From Thermomicrobiales bacterium (lineage in GTDB: Bacteria; Chloroflexota; Chloroflexia; Thermomicrobiales; UBA6265): 25,212 nucleotides of DNA. Below the pieces are notes generated by a model. The model saw only the letters and a program-made list of their open reading frames with translations, was not told the DNA's origin and searched no databases. The translations under genes and the position numbers were made by a program. The stretch covers positions 20,145 to 45,356 of the forward strand of contig JAUJMG010000001.1 in the NCBI GenBank assembly GCA_030446955.1. Reading direction: 5' to 3'. This document shows, in pieces, positions 7,423-15,737 of this stretch (positions are counted from its first letter, which is position 1; every line of letters begins with the position of its first letter).

Positions 7423-9417
7423 CTAGGTCGGTGTGGCTCCGGTTGTTCCCGCCATGTCGGGGCTGACGCGGTAGACCGTTCCGTGCGGCTGATAGGCGGA
7501 GACGAACTCGTCGGCGGCGATCAAGGTGCCGTCTGCGTTGAGCACGCGGCGGACGACGGCCACGGTTGCACCGTCCTGGGCTGAACCATCCTCAACGGTG
7601 GTGCCCGCCGGCAGGGACGGGTCTACGTGCTCGACCGTTCCGGACGCCCATTCGGTTACCTCGATCACCGGGTCATCGATCTCGGCGGAGTAACCGGTCG
7701 GCGTCCCATACAACTCAACCGTGAGCGTCGTGCCTTCACGCGCCGTCGCGCGGACGAGCATCCAGCTGTCGGTCGGATTGCTGAACTTGAAGTCGCTGCC
7801 GTTCAGCGGGTCGAAGTCCGCCTGGGCGATGGAGGCATCGAATCCAGGTCCCCAACCCCCTTGCTCGTAGAATGGGCTGCGGTGGACGTGAGGCCACCAC
7901 TCGACGATCGGGAGTCCTGCGCGGAGAGCGGCGCGAAAGACCGTCGTTGAGACTTGACAGACCCCCCCTCCAATCGAGGTCCCGATGATGCCACCCTCAG
8001 TTGCTTGGGCCGGAACGAATCGTGGATCCTCGACGATTGAGCCAAGCGCTCGGTTGTAGGAGAAGACGCCGCCGGGCGGCACGAGGGTGAGATCGACTAG
8101 CTCGGCCGCCACCCGGACGTTCTGCTCCCGGCCGGGTTCGGACCCGGCAAAGTCAGAGTCACCGCTTGCGACGAGATGCGTGACGCCGAGGTTGGCCAAG
8201 AACGCGTCGGTTGAGACCGCCGGTGGTACCTCCGTCCCGGGCAGGGCGACGGCGTGCTCGCCGTTTTGAAACGCGGCCTGGACGGCCCTGACGAGGGTGT
8301 CAATATCGATGCGCAGACCGGCGACGGCTGGGACGAGCCTTGGCGCGCTCCCCGTTTCGTCGATGTAGGCGTTGGACGGATCCGTTGCGGCCTCCGCTAC
8401 CACGCCTTCCAGTAGCACCCTGAGCCGACTCGAATCGAGACTGACGGCAGGCTGGGCCGTTATGCCGTTCCGCGTCCCCGGATCGACCACGACCAGTGCG
8501 CCGAGGTCCTCGGGGTCCAATGGCCAGTGCCGGTCATCGGCCGAAAGCACCATCGGTCGCGACAGTGCCCGTTCCACCGTTGCGGCCAGCGGCTCCAGAA
8601 CTGTCTCCGGGACGGGTGGAGGCACCACGAGGGTGGCAAGTTCCACGGACACAGGCTGCAGGCGGCGAACTTGTTCCAGCACCTCGTCCCGCACGGCCCG
8701 GCGATCAAGGGTCAGCCCAGTCTGTCCAGGCTCGACACGCGCCTCGACGCCGTCAACGGTCAGGGTGGCATTGATTGGGGCGACGTCGACCTCCGTGTCC
8801 AAGCTGTCGAGGTAGGCGTCAAACCGGGCGTCATCGAAGCGGATCCCAAGCGGGACAGTGTACGGGTCCTCCATGAGATGAGCCTGATGAAGGAGTCCCG
8901 CGACCCGGTGATTCTCCCTCCCGAAGGTCATGGCGGCCGCCACCGACCCCTCGACATCCAGATTCACTCCCACGTCGGAGAGAGTTGGTGTCCAGACCCG
9001 CTCCCCCAACCTCAGCGTTACTGGAGTGTCGGCGACGGTCGCCAGGCGAGCCCCGACGCGGGTCTCCGCCTCCCGTGGGGAGAGGCCTCCGACGGGAACG
9101 TCAAGGACCTGGACCTGGGGATAGATCGCTCCCCTACCGGTGACGAGAACCACCGTGAACGTCACCAGGAGCGCGGCGGAAAGCAGGCCACTTGCTGCAA
9201 ACAGCAGGCGGAGCACGGGGACGGAGAGGCACCACCCCAAGAACGTGACGGCTCGGCGGCAAGCAGCCTTCTCCATTAACGGGCTGGGCTGATCGGACTG
9301 TGCGTCGCGAAGACGCTGGCGGACGCCGGCCTCTACACGGCCTCCCAGGAGGGGTGCCCGGTTCCTGTTGTCTCGCCCCCCAGGAAACCGCGATACCCGA
9401 ACGCCGCCAACTTGCAC
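7423..9417 (-). CDS. VanW family cell-surface protein with PG-binding-4 repeats and G5-like tail
   Basis: About 664 residues from GTG 9417, chosen because GGGGAGGGGGCGAC sits just upstream. GTG 9435 and ATG 9276 (MEKAACRR) are alternatives. After a cytoplasmic N-terminus comes one membrane helix (LLFAASGLLSAALLVTFTVV). Two copies of an extracellular domain follow, of the type found before VanW (PG_binding_4/YkuD-associated). Then comes the VanW domain: LVPPGGVFSYNRALG and GGGVCQVSTTVFRAAL, with a conserved Cys and WPHVHRSP. The last 80 residues (VDPSLPAGTTVEDG onward) look like a G5 domain. VanW proteins are associated with cell-wall and glycopeptide-resistance loci, but the biochemical role is unsettled. 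It is divergent from the MFS gene. Confidence 0.9.
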   Translation of the reverse strand: MQVGGVRVSRFPGGRDNRNRAPLLGGRVEAGVRQRLRDAQSDQPSPLMEKAACRRAVTFLGWCLSVPVLRLLFAASGLLSAALLVTFTVVLVTGRGAIYPQVQVLDVPVGGLSPREAETRVGARLATVADTPVTLRLGERVWTPTLSDVGVNLDVEGSVAAAMTFGRENHRVAGLLHQAHLMEDPYTVPLGIRFDDARFDAYLDSLDTEVDVAPINATLTVDGVEARVEPGQTGLTLDRRAVRDEVLEQVRRLQPVSVELATLVVPPPVPETVLEPLAATVERALSRPMVLSADDRHWPLDPEDLGALVVVDPGTRNGITAQPAVSLDSSRLRVLLEGVVAEAATDPSNAYIDETGSAPRLVPAVAGLRIDIDTLVRAVQAAFQNGEHAVALPGTEVPPAVSTDAFLANLGVTHLVASGDSDFAGSEPGREQNVRVAAELVDLTLVPPGGVFSYNRALGSIVEDPRFVPAQATEGGIIGTSIGGGVCQVSTTVFRAALRAGLPIVEWWPHVHRSPFYEQGGWGPGFDASIAQADFDPLNGSDFKFSNPTDSWMLVRATAREGTTLTVELYGTPTGYSAEIDDPVIEVTEWASGTVEHVDPSLPAGTTVEDGSAQDGATVAVVRRVLNADGTLIAADEFVSAYQPHGTVYRVSPDMAGTTGATPT

Positions 9418-9467
9418 GTCGCCCCCTCCCCGCACCGACCGTACGCCCCCTCAGGGAATGAGAGAAG

Positions 9468-9477
9468 TGTACGTACA
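9468..9477. promoter_or_regulatory. Perfect 10-bp palindrome in the vanW/MFS divergent region
   Basis: TGTACGTACA lies 51 bp upstream of the chosen vanW start. It shares the TACGTA core with the palindrome at 498-513. On the minus strand, TTGCGG and TACGCT with a 17-bp spacer lie just upstream of it and could be a weak promoter for the vanW gene. Confidence 0.3.
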
Positions 9478-9715
9478 ACTAGCGTATCAGCCATCTGCCG
9501 TGTCCGCAACACGCTCAGCAACTGATGGGGCCCCGGATCTTGGCTGTAGAAATCTGGAGCGAGGGCGATGCACCACGGCCGGGGGGGAGAAGAGCGGCCT
9601 GGGCGGTCGGCACCTGCGCAAGGGGCGGCGGTTGCTCGGCATGACCAGGATGGATTCTCACACTGACCAAGAGACGCGGTGTGTCAGACTTTGAGTGGCT
9701 GTCGTCGCAGGGAAC

Positions 9716-11080
9716 ATGGTCAGGGAGGCTGCTGGTTTGGGACTGAAGCAGAGAGGGGTGGGCGATGGCGAGGGATCCCGCCCCGCGGCACCCCTGGCTC
9801 CCGATGGTCCCGCGCCCGAAGCGGCTCCAGCCGAAATGCTTCCCGCTAGGGGTGCGGAGTCTGGTCGACGCCGCGGTGGGGCGCTGGACGCATTCGCGTC
9901 CCGGCCGTTCGCCCTCTTTTGGTCGACGATCGTTCTTTCGCTCACCGGCGTCTGGATCCGGATTACAGCCCAGGGCTATCTGGTCTACGACTTGACGAGC
10001 GACGAGTTCCTCCTGGGTCTGGTCACGTTCTGCCAGGCCGCTCCGGTGCTGATTGCCTCGCCACTCGCTGGAGCTGTGCTGGATCGGGTAGATCGCCGCC
10101 GAGTGCTGCTGTTGGTGCAAATCGTCCAGGGCACTTCTGTACTGGTACTGGCCATCCTCACCTCCGCCGGCGCGGTCCAGGTTTGGCACATCATGGTGAT
10201 TGCCGTCGTGGTCGGCACTGCGTCGGGATTCGATTGGCCGGCCCGCCTTTCATTCATGCCTACGCTCGTGCCCCGGGAGCATCTTGGGAGCGCAGTTGCG
10301 TGGAACTCCGCCGCGTTCAACGGTTCGCGGGTCGTTGGGCCGGTGATCGCTGGGTTCGTGATTGCCCTGGTCGGGGTGGCCGCGTGCTTCTACCTCACGG
10401 CCGCTCTCTACCTCCCGTTTGTGCTCGTGCTTGCCACCCTCACGGTCGATCGCTCGCTGCCCGACAGCCCGCGCACGACAGGAGCGTTTCGCGATCTCCT
10501 GGATGGCTACCGCTACATCTGGCGCAACGGGACAATTCGTTCCCTGCTCAGCGTCGACATCGTGCCGCTCATGTTTGGAATCACCTACTTCACCCTCGCT
10601 CCAGCCGTCGCCCGCGATGTCCTTGGGCTTGGCGGGCGAGGCCTTGGCGTGTTGCTGGCGATCAACGGGGTGGGCTCCCTCGCGGGCACCTTGGGCGTGG
10701 CGTTGGTACTCGGGCGTGTCCGGCGGCGGGGCCGGATCGTCGTCGCGGGGGTCGGTTGCTTCGGGGTCGTCCTCGTGCTCTTCGCTCTTTCCGGCAATCT
10801 GCTGCTCTCGGCTGGATTGATTCTGCTGCTCGGGCTGGTAGTCGCCATCTACGGCACCCTCAATGACACACTCGTTCAGACCTTGGTCGACGACGCCTAT
10901 CGAGGCCGCGTCCTCGCGGTCTACAGTATGTTCTGGGGGCTGACGCCGATCGGAGCCTTGGAAGCGGGGTTCCTTGCGAACCGGATCGGGGTGCAGGCGG
11001 CACTTGCCATCAACGGCGTGCTCGTGCTCTCTTACGTCCCGCTGCTGCTCCGCTACACCCCGCTCCGCTCCCTGGACTAA
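9716..11080 (+). CDS. MFS transporter, EntS-like (MFS_3) exporter
   Basis: The product has about 454 residues from ATG 9716, with AGGGA five bases upstream; a GTG at 9695 would add seven residues. It has an unusually long polar N-terminus (about 70 residues) before the first of about 12 helices. Motif A-like loops are visible: LAGAVLDRVDRRRVLLL after helix 2 and the related segment near VLGRVRRRGRIVV. The segments GFDWPARLSFMPTLVPREHL and AWNSAAFNGSRVVGPVIAGF are typical of the MFS_3/enterobactin-exporter group, which export siderophores, antibiotics or other small molecules. No substrate can be assigned. It is divergent from the VanW-type gene. Confidence 0.88.
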   Translation: MVREAAGLGLKQRGVGDGEGSRPAAPLAPDGPAPEAAPAEMLPARGAESGRRRGGALDAFASRPFALFWSTIVLSLTGVWIRITAQGYLVYDLTSDEFLLGLVTFCQAAPVLIASPLAGAVLDRVDRRRVLLLVQIVQGTSVLVLAILTSAGAVQVWHIMVIAVVVGTASGFDWPARLSFMPTLVPREHLGSAVAWNSAAFNGSRVVGPVIAGFVIALVGVAACFYLTAALYLPFVLVLATLTVDRSLPDSPRTTGAFRDLLDGYRYIWRNGTIRSLLSVDIVPLMFGITYFTLAPAVARDVLGLGGRGLGVLLAINGVGSLAGTLGVALVLGRVRRRGRIVVAGVGCFGVVLVLFALSGNLLLSAGLILLLGLVVAIYGTLNDTLVQTLVDDAYRGRVLAVYSMFWGLTPIGALEAGFLANRIGVQAALAINGVLVLSYVPLLLRYTPLRSLD

Positions 11081-11082
11081 CC

Positions 11083-11104
11083 GGTTCTCGCCCTTCGCGA
11101 GACC
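11083..11104 (+). terminator. Weak hairpin after the MFS gene
   Basis: GGTTCTCG pairs with CGAGACC around a CCCTTCG loop region (one bulged T), starting two bases after the MFS stop. No T-run follows, so this is only a candidate terminator or stabiliser. Confidence 0.25.
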
Positions 11105-11193
11105 CAACGCGGTGCTCATACCGATGCCGCGCTACACGATGGCAAACCCAGTGCGTCCCGCATCTCTTTCACTGGACCTAGATTTGCGGTAGA

Positions 11194-11199
11194 TATGAT
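11194..11199 (+). promoter_or_regulatory. Candidate -10 box for the sugar ABC operon
   Basis: TATGAT lies 75 bp upstream of the binding-protein start. The best -35 candidate, TGGACC at 11173-11178, has a short 15-bp spacer, so the assignment is tentative. Confidence 0.3.
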
Positions 11200-11273
11200 C
11201 TGGGTATGCTCGGATGGCTCGCGCGGAGAGGGTCTTCGCGGCGAAGCTGGGTGTAAGCAACGAGGAGGCAGCG

Positions 11274-12566
11274 ATGCCCGAATCGGATCCGAAGAAGGTG
11301 CTCGACCAGTTCTTGGGTGGCTCGATCAGCCGCCGGTCCTTCCTGCGTCGGGCGGCTGCGGCCGGGCTGTCTGCTCCGGCCATTGCCGCGGTGCTCGCCG
11401 CCACGCCGGCGGCATCGCTAGCGCAGGACGCGCCGGCGGACCTTTCTGGAGAAGTGACGTTCTGGCACGGGCTTGGAACGGAAGCGGAATTATTCAACGC
11501 GCAGTGCGTCCCCGCATGGAATCAGAAGTACCCCAACGTCAAGCTGAACGTGCTCCAGGTGCCGTTCGACCAATTGCAAAACAAGTACAACACCGAGGCT
11601 TCCGCTGGTGGAGGCCCCGACGTGCTCCTCGGGCCCTCTGACTGGATTGGCGCTTACGTGGAAGCCGACGTCATCAAACCAATCGATGATTTGGCGGGTG
11701 AGGGCTTCGCCGAGGGCTACAACCCGACCGCCATCGAGGGGGTGACGTTCGAAGACCAGATCTACGGGGTGCCGCAGAACATCAATGGGGTCGCCCTCTT
11801 CTACAACAAGGACCTGGTGCAGAACCCGCCGAAGACCGTCGACGAGTTGATGGCGATGGCCTCCGAGATGTCAGGGCAGCCGGACCGCTACGGCTTCGGC
11901 TTGATCTCCAACTTCTACTCCAACGTCGGCTACCTGTATGGCTTCGGTGGCCAAGTGTTTGACGACGAGGGTAACGTCGCCCTCGACTCTGAAGGCACCG
12001 TCGAATTCTTGAACTTCCTGAAGAAGCTCAAGGAGACACCGGGGGTCTTCACGCAAGCGGATCAGGGTGCCGTCGAGTCCCTCTTCAAAGAGGGTAAGCT
12101 TGCCATGATGTTCAACGGTCCCTGGTTCGAGCAGGCGGCGGTTGAGGCACTTGGCGAGGAGAAGGTTGGCGTTGCTATCCTGCCGACTATCGGTGAGAAG
12201 GATAACGCCGCCGCTAAGCCATTTGTGGGCGTCACGAGCCTCTACATCAACGCCAACGTCGAGGATGAGCAGGCCGAGTTGGCGTTCGAGTTCGCCCGCT
12301 GGTTCAGCACCGAGTGCACGCAGATGTTAGTGGACGAGGCCGGCCAGCTCCCGGCGAGCACCGAGGTCGAGTTGCCGGCTGACGACCCGTTCGCCGCGAC
12401 CTTCCTTCAGCAATACGAGAGCGGCGTGCCGTTGCCGAGCAACCCCAAGATGAGCCTCGTCTGGACGCCGGCCGGCGACATGATCACCAAAGTTCTCGAA
12501 GGCCAACTCCCGCCTCAAGAGGCGGTGAAGGAGGCCCAGGAGACGATCGAGAAGGCCTCTTCGTAG
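11274..12566 (+). CDS. ABC sugar transporter substrate-binding protein (family 1), Tat-exported
   Basis: The product has 430 residues from ATG 11274, which follows a strong GAGGAGG ribosome-binding site; the frame's earlier ATG at 11214 lacks one. A Tat signal is present (SRRSFLRRA at residues 19-27, then an Ala-rich stretch ending LAQDA). The mature protein is a MalE-type binding protein. It begins with GEVTFWHGLG, has the hinge-region signature YGVPQNINGVALFYNKDLVQNPP and the late segment KLAMMFNGPWF. Together these indicate binding of an oligosaccharide or disaccharide. It is the first gene of an operon with two permeases. It lacks a lipobox, unlike most Gram-positive homologues. The sugar (maltodextrin or trehalose-like) is inferred only from family. 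Confidence 0.92.
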   Translation: MPESDPKKVLDQFLGGSISRRSFLRRAAAAGLSAPAIAAVLAATPAASLAQDAPADLSGEVTFWHGLGTEAELFNAQCVPAWNQKYPNVKLNVLQVPFDQLQNKYNTEASAGGGPDVLLGPSDWIGAYVEADVIKPIDDLAGEGFAEGYNPTAIEGVTFEDQIYGVPQNINGVALFYNKDLVQNPPKTVDELMAMASEMSGQPDRYGFGLISNFYSNVGYLYGFGGQVFDDEGNVALDSEGTVEFLNFLKKLKETPGVFTQADQGAVESLFKEGKLAMMFNGPWFEQAAVEALGEEKVGVAILPTIGEKDNAAAKPFVGVTSLYINANVEDEQAELAFEFARWFSTECTQMLVDEAGQLPASTEVELPADDPFAATFLQQYESGVPLPSNPKMSLVWTPAGDMITKVLEGQLPPQEAVKEAQETIEKASS

Positions 12567-12579
12567 CCACAGCGGTTCT

Positions 12580-12608
12580 GGTACCGGGTGCCTGGGGCGC
12601 CCGGTACC
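12580..12608 (+). repeat. Very stable intercistronic hairpin after the sugar-binding-protein gene
   Basis: GGTACCGGGTGCC and GGCGCCCGGTACC pair over 13 bp with a single T-G wobble and a 3-nt loop, beginning 13 nt after the stop codon. No T-run follows. The hairpin is probably an mRNA-stabilising 3' element for the binding protein, as known for malE-malF in E. coli (there through REP sequences). Confidence 0.7.
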
Positions 12609-12625
12609 GCCCTGAGGGCGATGGT

Positions 12626-12647
12626 CGGGAGAACTAGACATCTCCCG
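12626..12647 (+). repeat. Second hairpin in the binding-protein/permease gap
   Basis: CGGGAGA and TCTCCCG form a 7-bp stem with an 8-nt loop, and pairing continues by GG/CC after one mismatch. It lies 17 bp downstream of the first hairpin and 45 bp before the permease start. Confidence 0.55.
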
Positions 12648-12692
12648 CCCGAGAATCATCATCTGTCAAGCATCGGCTCCGGAGGCGCTGCC

Positions 12693-13721
12693 ATGGCGAC
12701 AGAGACGGCTGGATCGGCTCCCCACCCTGCCACTGGATTGCCGAGCGATCGGTCCGGCGCGATTGAACAGACTGGGGGGCAAGGGCAGTCCTGGTTTGCT
12801 CGCTACTGGCTCCCTTATCTCTACATCCTGCCCGCGGCGCTCATCCTCGGCTTAGTCACCTTCTACCCGATCGCGTACCAGGTCTGGATGTCGTTCACGG
12901 ATTACAGCCGACGAAATCTCCGTGGGCGAGCACCGGACTTCGTCGGTATCGATAATTATGTCAAAATTTTCAACAATGACATCGGCATCGCTAACTACAA
13001 CTTCTACCGAATTCTTGGGTTCAACCTAACCTGGACCGTCACCAACGTCTTTTTTCACGTCGTGCTGGGCGTCGCGATCGCGCTCTTGCTGAATCGGCAA
13101 CTGGTCATCGGTCGTCGTATCTTCCGGGCCATTTTCATCTTTCCCTGGGCGATGCCGCCGCTCGTGGTCGCCATCGTCTGGCGGAACATGTTCAACCGCG
13201 AGTTTGGCGCCATCAACCTCTCGCTCGGCGCCCTGGGTCTGCCGAACGACATCCGGTGGCTGGAGTCGACGGACGCGCCCATTCCGTTTCTGGGCTTTCT
13301 GCCTCTCGCCTTCTATGCGGTGTTGCTGGTCAACGTCTGGCTTGGCTGGCCCTTCATGATGGTGATTGCCTCCGGCGCTCTGCAATCCATCCCGAGCGAC
13401 CTCTATGAAGCCGCGAAGCTGGACGGAGCGAACCGCTGGTGGCAGTTCTGGGACATTACTGCCCCCCTGCTCAAGCCCGTGATGGTCCCGGCCATCATGT
13501 ACGGCTCTATCCTGACCTTCAACCAGTTCAACGTCATCTTCTTCATCACAGGTGGCGGTCCCTTTGGCCGAACAGAGATCCTCGTCACGCAGGCGTTCGA
13601 ACTCGTGAACCCGCAGGGTTTCTACGGGCTGGCGGCTGCCTTCAGCATCATCGTCTTCTTTATTCTGCTGATCATCACGCTCGCGCAGAATAAGTACCTG
13701 CGCGGACTGGAGGCGGCGTAA
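12693..13721 (+). CDS. ABC sugar transporter permease, MalF-like
   Basis: The product has 342 residues from ATG 12693, which has GGAGG eight bases upstream; the longer frame start at 12588 overlaps the hairpins and is unlikely. About 45 polar N-terminal residues precede six to seven membrane helices. The cytoplasmic coupling loop carries the EAA motif, YEAAKLDGANRWWQFWDITA, which contacts the ATPase. It lacks the large periplasmic P2 loop of E. coli MalF, as is usual in other sugar permeases (UgpA/LacF type). The stop overlaps the next start by one base (TAATG), so the two permeases are translationally coupled. Confidence 0.93.
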   Translation: MATETAGSAPHPATGLPSDRSGAIEQTGGQGQSWFARYWLPYLYILPAALILGLVTFYPIAYQVWMSFTDYSRRNLRGRAPDFVGIDNYVKIFNNDIGIANYNFYRILGFNLTWTVTNVFFHVVLGVAIALLLNRQLVIGRRIFRAIFIFPWAMPPLVVAIVWRNMFNREFGAINLSLGALGLPNDIRWLESTDAPIPFLGFLPLAFYAVLLVNVWLGWPFMMVIASGALQSIPSDLYEAAKLDGANRWWQFWDITAPLLKPVMVPAIMYGSILTFNQFNVIFFITGGGPFGRTEILVTQAFELVNPQGFYGLAAAFSIIVFFILLIITLAQNKYLRGLEAA

Positions 13722-14680
13722 TGGCCCTTGAACGAAACGTCATCGGCCGTACCGTTGCTGCAGAGCGGGGCGCCCTCGCTGAGCGAACGGAATACCATCG
13801 TCCCCGCCAGGTGGGACCGCTGATCGAGAACGTCCTTGCCCACCTCGCATTGCTGCTGATTTTGTTCGCGGTCCTGTTTCCGGTGCTCTGGATCATCTCG
13901 ATGGCGCTCGATCCGCGCAACATCGAGCGCCCGACCTCGTTGACGCTGATCCCGCCCGGCGCATCGCTCGCGGCGTTCACGCGCATCCTGACGGAGCCGC
14001 TCCCGAACAACGTCGGCTTCTGGACCATGTTCCGCAACAGCCTGATCGTCTCTTTGGGCACCAGCGCTGCCGTGCTTGTGGTCGCGGTCACGGCCGCCTA
14101 TAGCTTCGCCCGGTTTCGCTTCCCTGGTCGCAAGTGGGGCCTCTTTGCCTTCATCGCGGTGCAGATGCTGCCGGGCGTGGCCACGCTGACGTCCCTCTTC
14201 GTACTGCTCAACAGCATCAAGATCCCGGGCACCAACGAGAGCGTGCGGACCACCCTGCTTGGCCTCGGCATCGCCTATGTCTCGGGCGCGCTCCCCTTCG
14301 CGATCTGGAATCTCAAGGGGTACATCGACACCATCCCCACCGACTTGGAACAGGCGGCGATGGTGGACGGCGCCGGACCCAATCGCGCGTTTATCGACGT
14401 CATCCTACCGCTCATCCTGCCGGCCCTCGCGGTGACCCTGCTGCTCGGTTTCATGGCCGGCTGGACGGAGTTCGTCCTAGCCTGGACCTTCATCACCGAC
14501 CCGAGCCGGATTACGCTGGCGATGGGGCTCTACTCTATGCAGGGGGAATACGCCAGCCAGGTGCCCTGGTCCGATTTCGCCGCGATGTCAATTCTGATCA
14601 CCTTGCCTGTCGTCGTCGTCTTTTTCCTGCTCCAGCGCTGGTTCGTTGCCGGCCTCTCAGTAGGCTCGGTCAAGGGGTAG
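13721..14680 (+). CDS. ABC sugar transporter permease, MalG-like
   Basis: The product has 319 residues and six helices, starting at the ATG that overlaps the malF-like stop. The N-terminal 40 residues are polar. The EAA-loop motif reads LEQAAMVDGAGPNRAFIDVI with ILP following, as in the MalG family. The C-terminus ends with RWFVAGLSVGSVKG, the classic MalG-type tail (FVxGLTxGAVKG). It pairs with the upstream permease to form the channel. No ATPase gene follows, so a shared MsmK/UgpC-like ATPase elsewhere is expected. Confidence 0.95.
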   Translation: MALERNVIGRTVAAERGALAERTEYHRPRQVGPLIENVLAHLALLLILFAVLFPVLWIISMALDPRNIERPTSLTLIPPGASLAAFTRILTEPLPNNVGFWTMFRNSLIVSLGTSAAVLVVAVTAAYSFARFRFPGRKWGLFAFIAVQMLPGVATLTSLFVLLNSIKIPGTNESVRTTLLGLGIAYVSGALPFAIWNLKGYIDTIPTDLEQAAMVDGAGPNRAFIDVILPLILPALAVTLLLGFMAGWTEFVLAWTFITDPSRITLAMGLYSMQGEYASQVPWSDFAAMSILITLPVVVVFFLLQRWFVAGLSVGSVKG

Positions 14681-14757
14681 GTCCGCCGAGATGAACCCGT
14701 CGAGGCCGTGGAGACGGGGCCGACCCGCGGGCTCGCTTCTGCGGCCAGGATAACCTC

Positions 14758-15576
14758 GTGCCGACCAATGACTGGAGCAAAGCTGACACGGTCGCCGTTG
14801 TCTTGGCCTCCGGCCCGGACCTCACGTCTGCCCTGGAGGCGGCTGTCCGGGAATTTGACCGGCAGGATTTCCGCGCCCGCGCATCTCTACTTGCCCAGGA
14901 GATCGTCGTGGTTGGCGAGCCGCTTGGTCGCCGCGAAGGCCGGGACGTGGCCGACGCGGCAGCCTGCGCGTTTCGTGGTCAAGGTCAGATGGCTCGGATC
15001 GTCCGGCCGCCTTCAGCCTTCATGCGGGCAAGGGGGCTGGTACCGAGCGTCGGTGCAGGCGATTGGGTTGCCGTCGACATCCGTGGCCGGGGAGCAGGTT
15101 TGAGGTCGGTTCGCGTCCCGCGCGCCCTGGCCGGGGCGGCGATGGTCGCGGCGATCGATCTCCAGGGCGCCACGTCCCCTATCGGCATCTGGCCGGCCTA
15201 CGTTCATCCCTTGGTCGGCGCGGCTGCGTCGTCCAGTAGCCGCACCTCGCTTGCGGCGGACCTTGCCCTCGCCTTTTCGACCAGTGGCGTGTTGATCGGC
15301 GGAACTGTCGGCTCTCTGGATATCGGAGTGGCGACGGAAGACCTTGTCGCCGCGGAGTTGATCACACTGGCGCTGCGAGAATCGGGCGATGCTGAGGTGG
15401 GTCCTTGGGAGAACCCGCTGGTGCAGCGAGCGACGGAGCTGGAGATAGGCGTCACCCGGCCGGACCAGATCAGGCTCGTTCCTCGCTGGGTTGGTTCACC
15501 GGGTTCACCCAAGTCTGAGGCGTTGGCGGCGCTCGCCGACCGGCTCGGCCTTCGACTCGGCCTCCCAACTCCCTAA
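14758..15576 (+). CDS. DUF362-like protein of unknown function
   Basis: The product has 272 residues from GTG 14758, with AGGA seven bases upstream, 77 bp after the sugar permease. I do not recognise it firmly. The C-terminal part (about residues 178-245) has the layout of DUF362 proteins: a GVLIGGTVGS loop, then IGVATEDLVAAELITLAL (in place of StDPVAvDavaa), then NPLVQRATELEIGV (in place of laaerGiG). The middle segment RVPRALAGAAMVAAIDLQG fits the strand around the usual alldaDvvInvPklKtH. The ferredoxin-type Cys clusters of many DUF362 proteins are absent. There is no signal peptide and no membrane helix. Its place after an ABC operon may be coincidental. Confidence 0.6.
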   Translation: MPTNDWSKADTVAVVLASGPDLTSALEAAVREFDRQDFRARASLLAQEIVVVGEPLGRREGRDVADAAACAFRGQGQMARIVRPPSAFMRARGLVPSVGAGDWVAVDIRGRGAGLRSVRVPRALAGAAMVAAIDLQGATSPIGIWPAYVHPLVGAAASSSSRTSLAADLALAFSTSGVLIGGTVGSLDIGVATEDLVAAELITLALRESGDAEVGPWENPLVQRATELEIGVTRPDQIRLVPRWVGSPGSPKSEALAALADRLGLRLGLPTP

Positions 15577-15722
15577 CGGGTCTGGCATTCCTCGTGGCCC
15601 GGGGAGGATGAGCGTTGCGATGCGCGGCGAGCGAAGCCTGTAGCTCTGCCCGCGGGGGCATACCGTCCATTCCGCTCCGCGCTCATGTGTCCAGCTTCCG
15701 GGGAGACCGGTGCCTTCTCCGC

Positions 15723-15728
15723 TATAAT
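15723..15728 (+). promoter_or_regulatory. Consensus -10 box of uvrC, positioned for a leaderless transcript
   Basis: TATAAT matches the bacterial -10 consensus exactly and ends nine bases before the uvrC ATG. A start point about seven bases downstream would leave a leader of at most a few bases. No -35 match was found at 16-18 bp. Confidence 0.6.
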
Positions 15729-15737
15729 TCCTAGGTT

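Noticed and set aside
9515..10189. Minus-strand frame in front of and inside the MFS gene
   Set aside because: Gln/Arg/Pro-rich translation without motifs, opposite clear membrane helices of the MFS protein.
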